Positions 10,245 through 21,384 are shown, numbered from the stretch's first letter. The stretch is DNA of 64,000 bases from Sesamia nonagrioides (GCA_017933935.1 JADWQK010002199.1:62001-126000), one strand, 5' to 3'. Notes: generated from the letters alone by a model not told the origin. Made by a program: numbers and translations.

Positions 10245-10740
10245 TTGAACATATTAATTTCTGATTCGATCACGCAGAGAAACTCTGAGCATAGCTCTTT
10301 CCATTGCCCTTTGTGTGACTCTGAGCCTTCGTATGAGGCCCATTGTGAGCAACCACGTTTCAGTTGCGTATGTCATCACTGGCAACACACACTGGTTGAC
10401 CAGTGTGTGTTGCCAGTGATGACATACGCAACTTTAGTCTTGAGACACTGTCCAAAGTCACCGACATAGCTCTGTGAGTCGCTAAACTTAAGTGGCAGTG
10501 GGCAGGGCACATTGCTCGTAGAACCGATGGCCGATGGGGCAGTAAGATTCTTGAGTGGCGGCCACGTACTGGAAGACGCAGCGTAGGGAGGCCCCCAACA
10601 AGGTGGACCGATGACCTGGTGAAGGTCGCGGGAAGCCGATGGATGCGGGCAGCACAAGACCGGTCAACGTGGAAAGCCTTGGGGGAGGCCTTTGTCCAGC
10701 AGTGGACATCTATAGGCTGAAGAAGAAGAAGAAGAAGAAC
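10245..10740 (+). pseudogene. RTE-type LINE 3' end, 5' part inverted
   Basis: 10490-10720 reads in one plus frame as an RTE C-terminus: WAGHIARRTDGRWG, GRPPTRWTDDLVKVAG, and QQWTSIG before the stop at 10718-10720. A (GAA)n tail follows at 10721-10738. 10398-10245 reads on the minus strand as the upstream part of the same protein (RRLRVTQRAMERAML). The two parts meet head to head in a 35-bp perfect palindrome. This is the arrangement twin priming or template switching would leave. Confidence 0.82.
10362..10433. repeat. 35-bp-arm perfect palindrome, 2-base loop
   Basis: Arms 10362-10396 and 10399-10433 around TG. It marks the junction of the inverted and direct RTE halves and codes for DQCVLPVMTYA in both directions. 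Confidence 0.92.
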
Positions 10741-10927
10741 ATAATCATTACCTGGGTTGACGCTCGTGACCGCAGAGCTCCGGATCTAAGCTCAAAGAAG
10801 AGAGCCTTTAACCGCGCTGCGAAGTCCTACAAAGTCGAAGCGAGCCTAAGAAGGCTCGCTTCGACCGCATTACTCATTTTTACCCGACTACGGCAAAGCA
10901 AAAGGAGGGTTATGATCTTGACAGACT

Positions 10928-10962
10928 ATGTATGTGAGTATGTATGTATGTATGTATGTATA
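10928..10962. repeat. (TATG)n microsatellite
   Basis: Imperfect GTATG/TATG repeats ending near 10962. Confidence 0.85.
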
Positions 10963-10979
10963 ATGTGTCCTCGTAACTT

Positions 10980-11440
10980 CTAAACTACTTATCAGAATTC
11001 AATAAATGATATATCATTAGAAGCGTCTTAATTGTCCGCTGGTTATAGGCTATATGGGGTTTCACAAAATCTACTGTGGCGCCCTCTAGCGGACAAAACA
11101 TACAGAGTAAAAAAATAAAGTTAAGATAAATATGCCGTGTTTGGTATCATTTGAAAGCGCTTTACTTGTACATTTTGAATATATATATATTGCTAGCATT
11201 TGCGTGTGACTTTACCTGTACTCATGGGCTGGTTGCATATAATTCACATCTTTTCGTTCATAGCTTCTTTACTACTTATCAGAATAAGACCACTGCAGTA
11301 CCATTAGAAGGGCCTTGATATTCTGTTAGTTATGAGCTATAAAGCTTGTCACCAAATTTAGTATTGCGCCCTCTAGCGGACAAAAAGTTCTATGTTAATA
11401 TAAAATTAAAATAAATATACCGTGTTTGGTATCGAAATTT
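10980..11440 (+). repeat. Diverged direct repeat, spacing about 286 bp
   Basis: 10984-11150 and 11272-11435 share CTACTTATCAGAAT, CATTAGAAG, GGTTATAGGCTAT / GTTATGAGCTAT, GCGCCCTCTAGCGGACAAAA and CCGTGTTTGGTATC in the same order. The copies are old, with many substitutions. Either it is two tandem copies of one interspersed repeat or a local duplication. Confidence 0.7.
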
Positions 11441-12073
11441 GGTCGTGAAAGAGCTTCACGAGTACTTTATGCTTGTACATAATTACAAGAATGCTTTAAT
11501 ATGAGCGATAAGAGTAAAGCGCGGATCACGGGAACTGTGAATCGCTTTATGCAATGCAGAGCAGTGTGAACATTAATAGAATATGTAATGCACTAATGAA
11601 AAGGACATAAGCTGGGAGTAACTCCACGCGGTGAAGGCGGAAACAGTTTGATAACTGGCTAAAACTCCCATAAAAATGTCCTCTGCACTATATGCCTTCG
11701 GGCTTATGTTGTTATATGTGCATGTAGATGTAATATGTCATGTACCTAGTGTTTTTAGTTCATCAGTTTAACTTTTGTTAATATTATGCGTCACAAATAC
11801 ACTTTAAAACCAAAATAGTACAAATAATAAAAAGTAAAAAAACTAAAACCCAACTACGACAAAAAACGACGCTGAAAAAGTATAACACAAGATTTTCAGA
11901 ATACTGAACTGAACAAAGTTGCTAATGTAGTTGCAGTAAATGGACACAGTAGTAATGTCATACAATACTATTCTGAAGTATGCAATATTCACTATGTAGA
12001 GATAAATTTTCATGTTTGGAAAGGCGTAGTCACACGTTGTCAAGGTGCTACGGTAGGTAGTTATATGTAACGT

Positions 12074-12700
12074 GTGAACCGCCCAAGGTTCATTGAGTCC
12101 AAGGCCAAGGTGGCTGCCAGAATACTTGGCATCATCGCAAAGGTCCGGCGGTATTTCACACCGAGGCAGCTTCTGATGTTGTACAAAGCACAGGTCCGTT
12201 CGTGTGTGGAGTACTACAGCCACATTTGGGCTGGTGCTGGGAAATGTCACCTGGCTACTTTGGATTCAGTGGAGAGGCGTGCGAAGAGGCTAATTGGTGA
12301 CCCTGATTTAACTCGAGACGGTCTCCTAACACTCAAAGCCTAGAGCACAGGCGTAGAGTGGCCAGCCTTTCGGTGTTCTATAGGATGCATTTTGGGGGGT
12401 GTGCGAGGGAATTGCATGATTTAATTCCCCCATCCCCGTTCCACCATCGGACGACCCGTCGTACGGCGAGTTTCCACCCTTACGTTGTTAACACTACTAC
12501 GATCCGGACGAAGCGTTTCGCCTCCTCCTTTATACCGCGTGCATCAAGGGACTGGAACAACTTGCTGGCGGCGATGTTTCCGTCGGACTATAATTTGAGT
12601 GTCTTCAAGGCTAGAGTGAATAGACTCTTAATGAACTAGCGCGCTTTAACCATCAACGATCGCATCACTGCTTACCATCAGGCGGGATTGCGATAATATA
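12074..12700 (+). pseudogene. CR1/Jockey-like LINE RT C-terminal end
   Basis: 12074-12343 reads FIESKAKVAARILGIIAKVR, then YFTPRQLLMLYKAQVRSCVE and SHIWAGAGK. After a frame change near 12340, 12358-12639 reads the conserved end (RTKRFASSFIPRASRDWNN, FPSDYNLSVFKARVNRLLMN). The stop is followed at once by the shared tail (CTAGCGCGCTTT, CATCAGGCGGGATTGCG) and an A-rich end at 12690-12717. The RT catalytic core is missing, as expected of a 5'-truncated LINE. The family match is from memory of jockey-annotated insect proteins. The clade (CR1 or Jockey) needs a tree. Confidence 0.85.
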
Positions 12701-12774
12701 TATATTTAAAAAAAAATATGGAAAAGGAAATGGATGGAGGATGAAAAATATGACTTTATTTAAATCGAGGTGAC

Positions 12775-12852
12775 AAAATTTTATTCAAACCTGTTCATCC
12801 GTTTTTGCATGAAATCGTAACAAACAAACTTACTTTCGCATTTATAATATTT
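12775..12852 (-). repeat. Helitron-like 5' end fragment
   Basis: TGTTCATCCGTTTTTGCATG ... ACTTTCGCATTTATAATATT matches the start of common short Helitrons read on the minus strand. The 3' end is missing. Confidence 0.5.
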
Positions 12853-14651
12853 TGTTAGGACGTTACAGTTACCTTTTGTTTCGAGTTGGCGCAAGTTTTT
12901 AATTTAATTCTGTATATTTAACTGAAATGTAATAAAAAAAAATCCTAGTACAAATCGGAGACAGACGGTTATGTTTACGTGGTTTAATGCCATAGTTACC
13001 TTAAATTGAGGGCAATTGAGAATTGCCACCAGCAAGGTAATTGTGTAACACACTCTCAGTAGCAATCGGTTTCATTTTGACAGCTCAACAGCATTCATTG
13101 TGTGATTTAAATTGTAGAGCCAACACATTTTTCGAATATATTGAGCAATGGATTAGAAATATGCTTCAATTGATTAAAATTGACAGTAATAATGTATTAC
13201 ACAATTAGAGTGCCGACCTATATTGACAGTTGATACATTCCGCAAATTTATTGATAAATTTGTAACGGAAACTCTTTGGAAATAGATTTTTATGCGAATT
13301 TTGACGTGAATTCTGTACACTCCAGGTGTATTCCAGCCATAAATCGTGCCCTTTAAGCCATTCGTCTCATTATAATAGCAGAGTCATTTCTACTTTCTGC
13401 CAAGAAACCGACTCACTTGATTAAAAATCGCGCAGTATCACGTTGTGGGAGATAGAAATATTTCCAGTGAAATCAAAATGTTAATACAGGTAAATCCACA
13501 GGTTTTACCGGCGAACGGGTACGGATTACCCTTGCTACCGACACAATTGATAGAACAAACAGAAGGTTGATTTTATATGCCGAACGAAATTGTACGTACT
13601 TATTGTAGGTGTAAGGTTGATTTTTACAACGAGCGGTTCTGTCTCGATTTTTTTTTAAATGTTATAGAATGCTATATTCACCATTGCAAAAAAGACCTAT
13701 TAATGGTTACACGATAGTAGTTTTGCTGAATCGATATAGTCGCGCGTTTGCATCCATGCATGAATAACACTACATCGATTTAAACACGCTTGTTAATTCG
13801 ACAAACAGTCAAAAGCTGCGATGCAGATATACTGTATTGACAAAACACGCTCCTGAATTGCTACAAAAAGTCGATCAGCGATCTCTGGTGGTAGCCAATA
13901 TTTTCAAAATTTGTAAGCTATGTATTACTCATAGAGTTAAGAACATCCTTTTAAGAATATTTTCCTGTAGATTTTTTGTAAGGTACAATACGTGGTATAC
14001 GTACAGGGAGCGCAAGCGCTTTTTGCTGAGATACCTGAACATACATTTATGTGAGCGTGTAAATGTTTCATATTTCGAACGCTGCATGAAACCAACCTTC
14101 TGTATCTCTCTGTCTTTCTAGTCTTACTGAGCTCTCATTTCTTAAAATTATACGTAGATATATATTATAGATACTGTTCTATTCGGATGGGATCTTTCTC
14201 TTCATTCAGGTGTGATCTCGGCTTATTGAAGAGATCTGCTTGCGAGAAGAGAGATTGCTTTAATGCAGACGCTTTGGATGATTGAATACGGAATCAATAT
14301 CATTTTTTTGAGTAATAAAATGTAAGGTAATAAAATATTTTTTATTGAAAGCAAACCTACTTAGGTATTTATTGTTCACTATCTTCTTGTTTTTTTCTTT
14401 AAATTTAATTCAGTAATTAATTAAATAGTTTAAATAAAAATAATAATTAATATTACAAATTTATTTATTTTTTATAATTAATTATAAAAATTAATATATC
14501 AAAGACTACATCACTCATCTCCTACAAAACAATTTCAATTTTCATTAGTACGTTTTTGACTACAGACCTCACCATTTTCCAACGTATATGGTAGTCGAAA
14601 AGACTGCCCCTCTAGGGAGCACATAATTAGGGACTTTAGAAAAGGATTACG
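12853..14651. other. No recognisable feature
   Basis: AT-rich unique-looking sequence, very A/T-rich at 14390-14500. A 94-codon frame at 13837-14121 has no domain and is probably chance. Confidence 0.5.
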
Positions 14652-14735
14652 TGGCAGTAGGCGGGGCACATTGCTCGTAGAACCGATGGCCGATGGGGCA
14701 GTAAGGTTCCAGAGTGGCAGCTACGTACCAGAAGA
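14652..14735 (+). pseudogene. RTE LINE fragment
   Basis: GTGGCAGTAGGCGGGGCACA to CGTACCAGAAGAC matches 10491-10575 and codes for GHIARRTDGRWGS. Both ends are truncated and there is no tail. Confidence 0.75.
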
Positions 14736-16256
14736 CTTAAAGAAAAAAGTCACTTTAAAATATTATCATTTTTATATAAAACTCAACCTATACCGATAGT
14801 TCCTTTGTTCAGAACCCACCTTCATCCTTTTGCTTAGCCTATTCTACCCCATTGCTGAGCAAAACCCCCAAATCCTCTCAGGCTTCCTCGAACCAACCCT
14901 TGCGGTATCTTCGTCTCTAGGTCGCCCTAATCGAAATAATTCTAATAAGTACACAAACCCACCATACTTCTCAGTTGGAAATGAAATTTTATTTTATAAA
15001 TTTTCTTTACTCAGAAACATGTTTACAAGCACCTTGCAATAAACAATTGAAAGCTGCAGTTATGAATTTCAAAGAAAAACTTACATTGCACGATATCTTG
15101 AAACTGTTGCAAGCTCATTTAAATGTACCTTGAGTTCTGAGAAGCTTGACACGATTTTAAAAAACTTTGTTTACTTCTGTAACACGGGAACGAGCTAAAA
15201 CTTTCAGTGGGCTGTGGAACTGTAGATAATAAATATAAAGTTTCTTATATTCTTTTCAACTGTAACTGAATTTACATAAATAGGGTGCTTTGCTATTGCT
15301 GCAGCGATTGAATTGGGAATTATTCTTTTTTCTCGGCTGAGTCAGAGCTCAAGAAGAGTGTGAAGTTTTGTTTTTCTACAAATTTCATTATGTTCTTAAA
15401 GTAATATTATATTAAATATTTATTAAATATATTATATTATATTATTATTATTATATTTATTATTTTTTTATTAAATATTTGTAGGTTTTTATCTTTGAAA
15501 GTAGAAATATTTGTATGTTATTGTAGTAGCCGTGCAAGTTGCAAGAGCCGACGCACATTGCCACCATGGCATAGCATGGTATGGAAGAGGATTTAATTAC
15601 TAATCAAGTTATTTTGAATCTTATTAAGTACAATGAGTTTAGAATTTATTTTACTTTATTTTTATATCATGATGCTACGATGGCCTGCGGGATGCTGTAG
15701 CATAACGTATCATGCTGTTTCATTGCACGGGTTTCGGCGGCTCATTGCATACCGCGAGACGTATGAGTCACTTTATGTAGAAGAATTATGAATATTAAGC
15801 TAGTTGAAATAAGGTTAAAACTTGCGCAGTGGCCACTTCGGTTAAGGAGGCACAATTCGGTAGGTGCGCGGCATGCTACGGGATACCGCGCAACACAATC
15901 TGTCGTGCCATGCCATGCCTTGACGGCAGTGGATGTAGGTCCTAATAAATTTTAGTGCAGTGTTAATGACTCTTGATGGTGAAAACCGCATCTAAATTCA
16001 TGCCGGTAGTTTAGGAAAAATACACAGTCATACTGACAAACACGAAAAGAGACTTTAATTTACACCTTATCTAAACCTTTGACTAGTCTTTACAAAGGGT
16101 ATCTTATCTATCCCAGTAACTTGGCTGTGGAGGTCAAATAGGGAGTCACTCTAAGATAATACTAGTATACGACTGCATCCATTTAAACTCAAAGCCAACA
16201 AACAACTCAGACGGGGCAGATTGATTTCATGCTTTAATCTTTATAATTATGTGTGT
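14736..16256. other. No gene; AT microsatellite and unassigned GC-richer blocks
   Basis: 15400-15470 is an ATT/TATTA-rich tract. 15540-15960 contains repeated motifs (CATGGCATAGCATGG, GCATGCTACGGGATACCGCG, CGTGCCATGCCATGCC) that look like an old repeat I cannot name. The rest is AT-rich unique-looking DNA. Confidence 0.45.
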
Positions 16257-16645
16257 AACAGCCTCCGTGGCGTAGCGGTAGCGAACGCGGCCGCTACGCC
16301 ACGGAGCCCCGCGCAGTGCAAATATTTATATGCATGAATATGAATATTTGCACTAGTCTGGTCGTACCTCGGAATGCACGTTAAGCCGGCAACCGAAACC
16401 CGGTTGCTATACAAACATCTAATGGCAGTCGTTACGGGTTGTTAAAGCCCTTAAAAGTCGAACAATTGGTCTAACTGGAATGCTTCGATACCGCCTTCGG
16501 GTTGTGGAGATCAGGCAGTCGCTTCACGGAAAATATTGAAATTTAGCCAAAATCAACAGTTAGACTAATAAAGCGGACCCCAGACTCCAAAGCTGAAAAA
16601 GCTTCGGATGCGACTGGGATTAACGCTATGATTATGATGATGGGG
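16257..16645 (+). mobile_element. tRNA-derived SINE with hairpin in the head
   Basis: The start (GCCTCCGTGGCGTAGCGGTA) looks like a tRNA box A. Instead of a box B, the sequence folds back: 16263-16278 and 16291-16306 are perfect 16-bp inverted arms. The body (GCACGTTAAGCCGG, GTTACGGGTTGTT, TCAGGCAGTCGCTTC) and the tail (GCGACTGGGATTAACGC..ATGATGATG) match minus-strand copies at 49035-49172 and 57375-57672. Confidence 0.72.
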
Positions 16646-17089
16646 TTTACCTAGATTTTATCCAAAAAAAAACGCCCAAGCCTTCAGACCGGGTCACTGA
16701 ACAACTTCCCAAAAGACATCTAAATGCAAAATGTTTATAATTTTCTTTGTTAATTTAGATTGAAAAAGTTTGTTGGCAACTTTTAGATGAAGAACGGTAA
16801 ACAGATATACAAAATATTTCAGGTCAGCTCCGATTATATAAAACAAGTTCAAAAGTTATTTGTCGCATAAATAATGCGTTTACTTTAAGAAATGAGGATT
16901 TTGGAATTGGTTTGTGCCTAAGTTAATTTGAGGAATGTTTTTTCCAAAAAGTTTTTCTTTGTATCAACCGCGCGAGTTGCCGCACTTTAAGCAAGTAAAT
17001 TATCATTTAACAGCTTTAAGTGTTGGAAATGAGACCGAATAGAAGTATCGTAGTAATTTTTTTTTTTTGTTTTGTATTCTTGTGGAAAC
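16646..17089. other. No recognisable feature
   Basis: AT-rich spacer with no coding signal. Confidence 0.5.
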
Positions 17090-17490
17090 CTTCAAAAGGC
17101 ACCCGACCCCTGAGGAATGAGGTCGGGTAGTGTGGGATTTTTACCTCACTAAAACCACCCCGGTGATCACCATCTGCGCCTAGGGGTGGTCCCGGTTCCT
17201 CTTAAAAGACCAATTCCGGAACTCGCCCTGCGCAACGCCTGTAAGGCATATCCCAGGGGAGACTCTAAGAGGGCCTCTCCTAAACTTCCTATGCACGGCA
17301 GCACGTGACCACTATGCCACCGTCTTCCCTGGGTTTACTTAGTGGGCAGGCAGAGTCCCCGTTCTGTGTGCCCGCGACCCCAAAGGTCCACCTACCTCAA
17401 TAAGTAGGCGGATTTCGGCGTATTAAACGCCAAGGCGGTTGCTTCCCCGCGACGCCTCCTTCTCCGAGACCGTAAATACGACCTAAAGCG
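17090..17490. other. GC-rich retroelement UTR-like block
   Basis: Markedly GC-rich compared with its surroundings. It begins ACCCGACCCCTGAGGAATGA and contains AAAACCACCCCGGTGATCAC, close to a motif in the long element at 9435. No reading frame is convincing. The likely origin is a non-LTR retrotransposon UTR, but family and strand are unknown. Confidence 0.4.
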
Positions 17491-17639
17491 CATTTGAAAT
17501 TCATTTAAGCTAAGTATCGTACGTAGCTATTATCGCTACAAAATTTAATTGAAAATGAACTTAAATTTTCTCGAAACCCATTTACGCCCAGGCGAACTTA
17601 GCATACATATAATGTTCTTACTCCTTTAATAAAAACTTC

Positions 17640-17970
17640 CGCTCTTTCTATACGATGTATTTTGGAGAGGGTGTGCGAGAATTGCATGACTTAATTCCGT
17701 TATCAGCGTTCCATCATTGGTCGACCCGTCGTACGACGAGTATTCACCCTTACATTGTCGACACCTCTGCGATCCGGACGAAGCATTTCGCCTTGTCTTT
17801 TACACCGCGTACATCGAACGACTGCAACAATTTGCCAACGTCGATGTTTCCGATTAACTACAATTAAAGTGTCTTCAAGGCTTGAATAAATAAGCTCTTA
17901 GTAAACTAGTGAGCTTTAACATCAAAGATTGCATCACTGCTTACCATCAGGTGGCATCGCGGTCAAACTC
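17640..17970 (+). pseudogene. CR1/Jockey-like LINE RT C-terminal fragment
   Basis: 17655-17867 reads GVRELHDLIPLSAFHHWSTR, then RTKHFALSFTPRTS, a diverged copy of 12390-12600. It stops one residue after FPINYN where other copies continue. The hairpin tail (17905-17970) follows with several substitutions. Confidence 0.8.
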
Positions 17971-17983
17971 TATTTTATATGAT

Positions 17984-18602
17984 AAAAAACCGACCAAGTC
18001 CGTGTCGGACTCACGCACAAAGGATTCCGTACCATTGATTTATGAAATTAAAGGATTTAAGTCATTTCTAGGAGAGATTACGCGGTAATAAGCGGTCTAT
18101 GATTTACGAGGTATTAAAAAAACTACTTACTAGATCTCGTTCAAAACAATTTTCGTTGGTAGTTTTTATAGTAACGTACATCATAAGTTCTTTTTTTTTA
18201 ATTTTTCATTTTCTTATTTTGGAAGTTAGAGGGGGGACCAACATTTTTCCACTTTGGAAGCGTCTGGCACGCAAACTATTCGGCTTAGAAAAAAAATATT
18301 TACGAAACCTCAATATCATTTTTGAAGACCTATCCATAGATACCCCACACGTATGAGTTTGATGACAAAAAAAAATGTAAGTTTTAGTTCTAAGTATGGG
18401 GAGCCCCCAATATTTATTATTGATTTTTTTATTTTTGCATCAAAATCTTAACGCGGTTCACAGAATACATCTACCTACCAAGTTTCAACAGTATAGCTTA
18501 TAGTTTGGGGAAAAAATGGCTGTGACATATAGACGGACAGACAGACATGACGAATCTATAAGGGTTCCGTTTTTTGCCATTTGGCTACGGAACCCTAAAA
18601 AA
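17984..18602 (+). repeat. Interspersed repeat of unknown class, full-length copy
   Basis: Starts AAAAAACCGACCAAG, includes AAGGATTCCGTACC and GTATGGGGAGCCCCCAATAT, and ends GGCTACGGAACCCTAAAAA. A second copy lies on the minus strand at 62375-62800 and a fragment at 7585-7640. GGTTCCG near the start and CGGAACC at the end form a short inverted repeat. Such copies are common in moth genomes. I cannot assign a class. Confidence 0.7.
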
Positions 18603-19403
18603 GGTGCCTTAATCTGGCAATTTGTGTCGGTAGCTGTTACGTGTTTTTGAAGCCAGGGCCACGGTTTCTTTTTTAACCAACCCGCAGCCCTGACCCAGGG
18701 GACATCGATCTTCGTAGACCCCGTGACGATGTGCTGATATCTCTTTGAGGGGTGTGTGAAACACAACGCGCCGTCGACTCGGGCCTGGTCCTTATCGGGC
18801 GGCGAGCTGCCCATTGCTCACCACCCACAAGCCCGCGGCTACGGTGGCTGGGAGTTCGATGTCGTCTCCCGACAAGGGCATCTCCTGCGGCAGCTAGTAG
18901 CGTGAGGGCGCTGGGAGTCCCGCTGCCTCAGCGCTCTGCCTCCTCCTTTGCCAACATGCTGGTTTCCTCATGATGTATTCAGAATAGTTCTACAACTCGT
19001 TGTACACAGCAATTTACAAACTAAGAATGAAAGATCTATTTCCAAGCAGGTGGGTTTATCGAAATCTGTGTTTGTACAGCTGAAACTGACTTCTGCTCGT
19101 CTTCTGAACTATGAAATATCGTCTTGTGCTCGTGATAACCATTAACTCGCACTGGCCCACATTGCCCACTCCATCTCTGGGGATCTATGTCCCCTTCTGT
19201 CCGTAGGCTGATTAATAACTAAAATAATTTACTTCAAGCTATTTCTAAACAAATAACATACACACATATACCTGTGGGGGAACTAGGATCCGGTCTGGGA
19301 CCGGTCCAGGACTCAAGTGAATCAATGTTCCCTTGATTTTCCAGCTCATCCGGCTATTATTCACAGGGTTTGCTGTGACGACTTTTAGCTTTATCGGGGC
19401 CCC
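18603..19403. other. No gene; GC-richer block of unknown origin
   Basis: 18640-18970 is GC-richer than the surroundings, with two opposed open frames (18485-18814 minus, 18752-18973 plus), neither with a known domain. 19245-19454 on the minus strand could be a piece of a retroelement protein, which I cannot name. Confidence 0.4.
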
Positions 19404-19605
19404 GAGACAGCTGAAGCTACATGGAGCTCCACAAATAGTAATTTTTTGATTCACAGACGTAACCCGCCCAAATTCACTTCATTTTAAAGGCAATAATGCC
19501 TTTAAACTGAAGTGAATTTGGGCGGGTTGTGTCCATGTAGCTTCAGCATACTTAGATTAGTGACGTTGCTCATTAGAGCAACGTCACTAATCTAAGTATT
19601 GGATT
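19404..19605. repeat. Cluster of nested and adjacent hairpins
   Basis: Three inverted pairs occur in 190 bp. 19410-19425 pairs with 19532-19547 (16 bp perfect). Inside it, 19461-19492 pairs with 19497-19528 (32 bp, one mismatch, 4-base loop). Directly beside it, 19548-19571 pairs with 19576-19599 (24 bp perfect, 4-base loop). I see no coding role. The loops are too short to be remnants of independent inverted insertions. Confidence 0.9.
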
Positions 19606-20448
19606 GAAGAGTGGTGTTGAAAATATGAAATAAATCTATCAGTTTAACGTCTAAAATACTTCCTCCGTTGCACGTTGGCAAACTTTGGGAAACCCTCTGA
19701 AAGTGAATTTAATTATTTTTTCCAACAGCTGAATCACCAGTTACTAAGACTTATAATTTATCCGTAGAACTTTACTCACTCAATTAATGAGACGTCGTAT
19801 TTTTGCGCTAATGACTCAATCCATTAATCGTGTATTTGTAGTAAGCAAAGTTTTTTAATTAATTCTCGAAATGTAAGCAAACACTGTTGAATGTACCTAA
19901 GTAAATAATGTTCGTAATATATACAAAAAAAGATTTCCATTTCTAATTCTGAAGGCTGCTTTCACCAAAGGGTTATCTTTGATCCGTTAATATAAATTGA
20001 CTTCTAACATTTTTTTCTGCAGAAAATTTGTTTCTATTTAAAAATTTGATTTAATTTGTTTTTTTAGTACCTATAACTATACTATTCTATACTCTATTGT
20101 GCTTAGGTAATTAACTAAAGCTAAACATTTTTTTTTTAATTTATAATAGTTTCCTCTTTTATTACAGTGTTCATACCTACATTCAATGTACAGACGTTTG
20201 TGAATTTTATGCTTGTAAAGTAGAAACTCTGAGGATTATATCGCACAAAGTTGAACGACCTACTGTATAAATTTTCAACTGTTGAACTTTTACTGTTTAC
20301 TTAATACAAGAAAACTCACGATTGGAGCCGAGTATATACGATTCAGCACCGAGTGTACACGATTGAAAGTCAGAAACCGATTGGAGCCGACAGTTCAGCT
20401 CTGTTCATTATTCAGAAAGAGCGTGAAATGCGTTTATAGAAGTTTTCA
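19606..20448. other. No gene; possible shared element start
   Basis: AT-rich. 20320-20420 has GAGTATATACGATTCAGC and a GAAAGAGCG segment resembling 60140-60215 (GAGTATATACGATTTAGC), so an unnamed repeat family probably covers both. Confidence 0.45.
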
Positions 20449-20688
20449 TCCATACTAATATTATCAATGCGAAAGCGTTACTAGACTAAGACAGACAGAG
20501 TAACTGTCTGTCTGTCTGTCTGTTACGCTTTCCCACTTAAACCTTGCAACCGATTTTGATGAAATTTGGCACAGACAATCTTTAAACCCTGAGAAATAAT
20601 ATACCTTTTATTTTGATATTCCCGAAGGAAATCTATAAGCGGGATATAACCGAATTCCACGCGGGCGAAGCCGCGGGCGGAAAGCTAG
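20449..20688 (+). mobile_element. Short non-autonomous Helitron
   Basis: 240 bp from TCCATACTAATATTAT to ..GCGGGCGGAAAGCTAG. It starts with TC, ends with CTAG after a GC-rich hairpin, and sits between A (20448) and T (20689), the usual Helitron target. It has no inverted ends and no target duplication. Near its 5' end a local palindrome (20489-20498 / 20504-20513) reverses the (GTCT)n tract. Confidence 0.85.
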
Positions 20689-20779
20689 TTACAAATAAAC
20701 TAACTTTGTTTTGAAAAGGATTTAAAAAAAATCTTTCTTCGTGATTACATTCCAAATCTCGCTCTCAATTTCAGCATGA

Positions 20780-21005
20780 GCTTAAGGCGGATTTCCACCA
20801 ATGTAACTGTTCGAAACGGCTGAAACTGGAGATTAATTCTACTAATTTTGAGAACGTTCACAGTCTAATCTCTGTATAAATCTGTCAAAAATACATCTAC
20901 CTCATCACCTTTTGGCAAGTTTTTGACATTTTTGTTTGGCGCCGAGACGAGAGTGCGACTAGATTTTGAACGTTTCAAATTACAAGAATTGGCTCTTTGA
21001 TCACT
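20780..21005. repeat. Unnamed interspersed repeat
   Basis: Shares, in order, GTTCACAGTCTAATCTCTGTATAAAT-like, CTGTCAAAA and GTGCGACTAGA segments with 35890-36020. The 36525-36570 sequence inside the large inverted repeat also has TTGCGACTAGATT. Confidence 0.45.
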
Positions 21006-21009
21006 ACAC

Positions 21010-21300
21010 ATACACACATACATATTCAGCCTATAATGTTCCCATTACTGAGACACAGGCCTCCTCTCGGTGAGAGGGAGTGGGCCGTAATTTAACACGC
21101 GGGCACAGTGCGGCTTGGTAGATGTCTCATGTCTTCGAAGTTTTTAGCTCTAGGACATACCGGTTTCCTCACGATGTTTAGCTCCATCATTTTGAGAGCA
21201 GTGGTGAAAAAATAATTTACACAAAGTAATGCACCTGACGGGGTTCAAACCTACGACCTGCAATTTGTAAGTCGCGGCAGATACCACTGCATCACCGCTG
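21010..21300 (-). mobile_element. tRNA-derived SINE
   Basis: Read on the minus strand, the tRNA-like head is at 21300-21235 (AGCGGTGATGCAGTGGTATC, box B-like region GTTTGAACCCC). The body then runs to GAGAGGAGGCCTGTG near 21055. Related copies: 25660-25830, 49765-50240, 50700-50850. Confidence 0.65.
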
Positions 21301-21384
21301 CTCTCATATGATCAGCACATCTAAACTAAATTGCGTTCTAAAGCTGTCAAAGAGATGGCAGTGACAACAAACGACACGGTTGGT

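Larger units (their letters stand above)
10741..12073. other. Intervening repeat-rich sequence without genes
   Basis: 10741-10920 holds a tail-like stretch (ACCCGACTACGGCAAAGCAAAAGGAGGG) common in such genomes. It is followed by a TATG microsatellite, the direct repeat described separately, and unassigned sequence to 12073. Confidence 0.5.

Noticed and set aside
11843..12250. 135-codon minus-strand frame
   Set aside because: Antisense to the recognised RT end at 12074-12343 and no domain of its own.
13837..14121. 94-codon frame
   Set aside because: No recognisable domain, surrounding sequence non-coding, basic and aromatic residues as expected from AT-rich chance frames.
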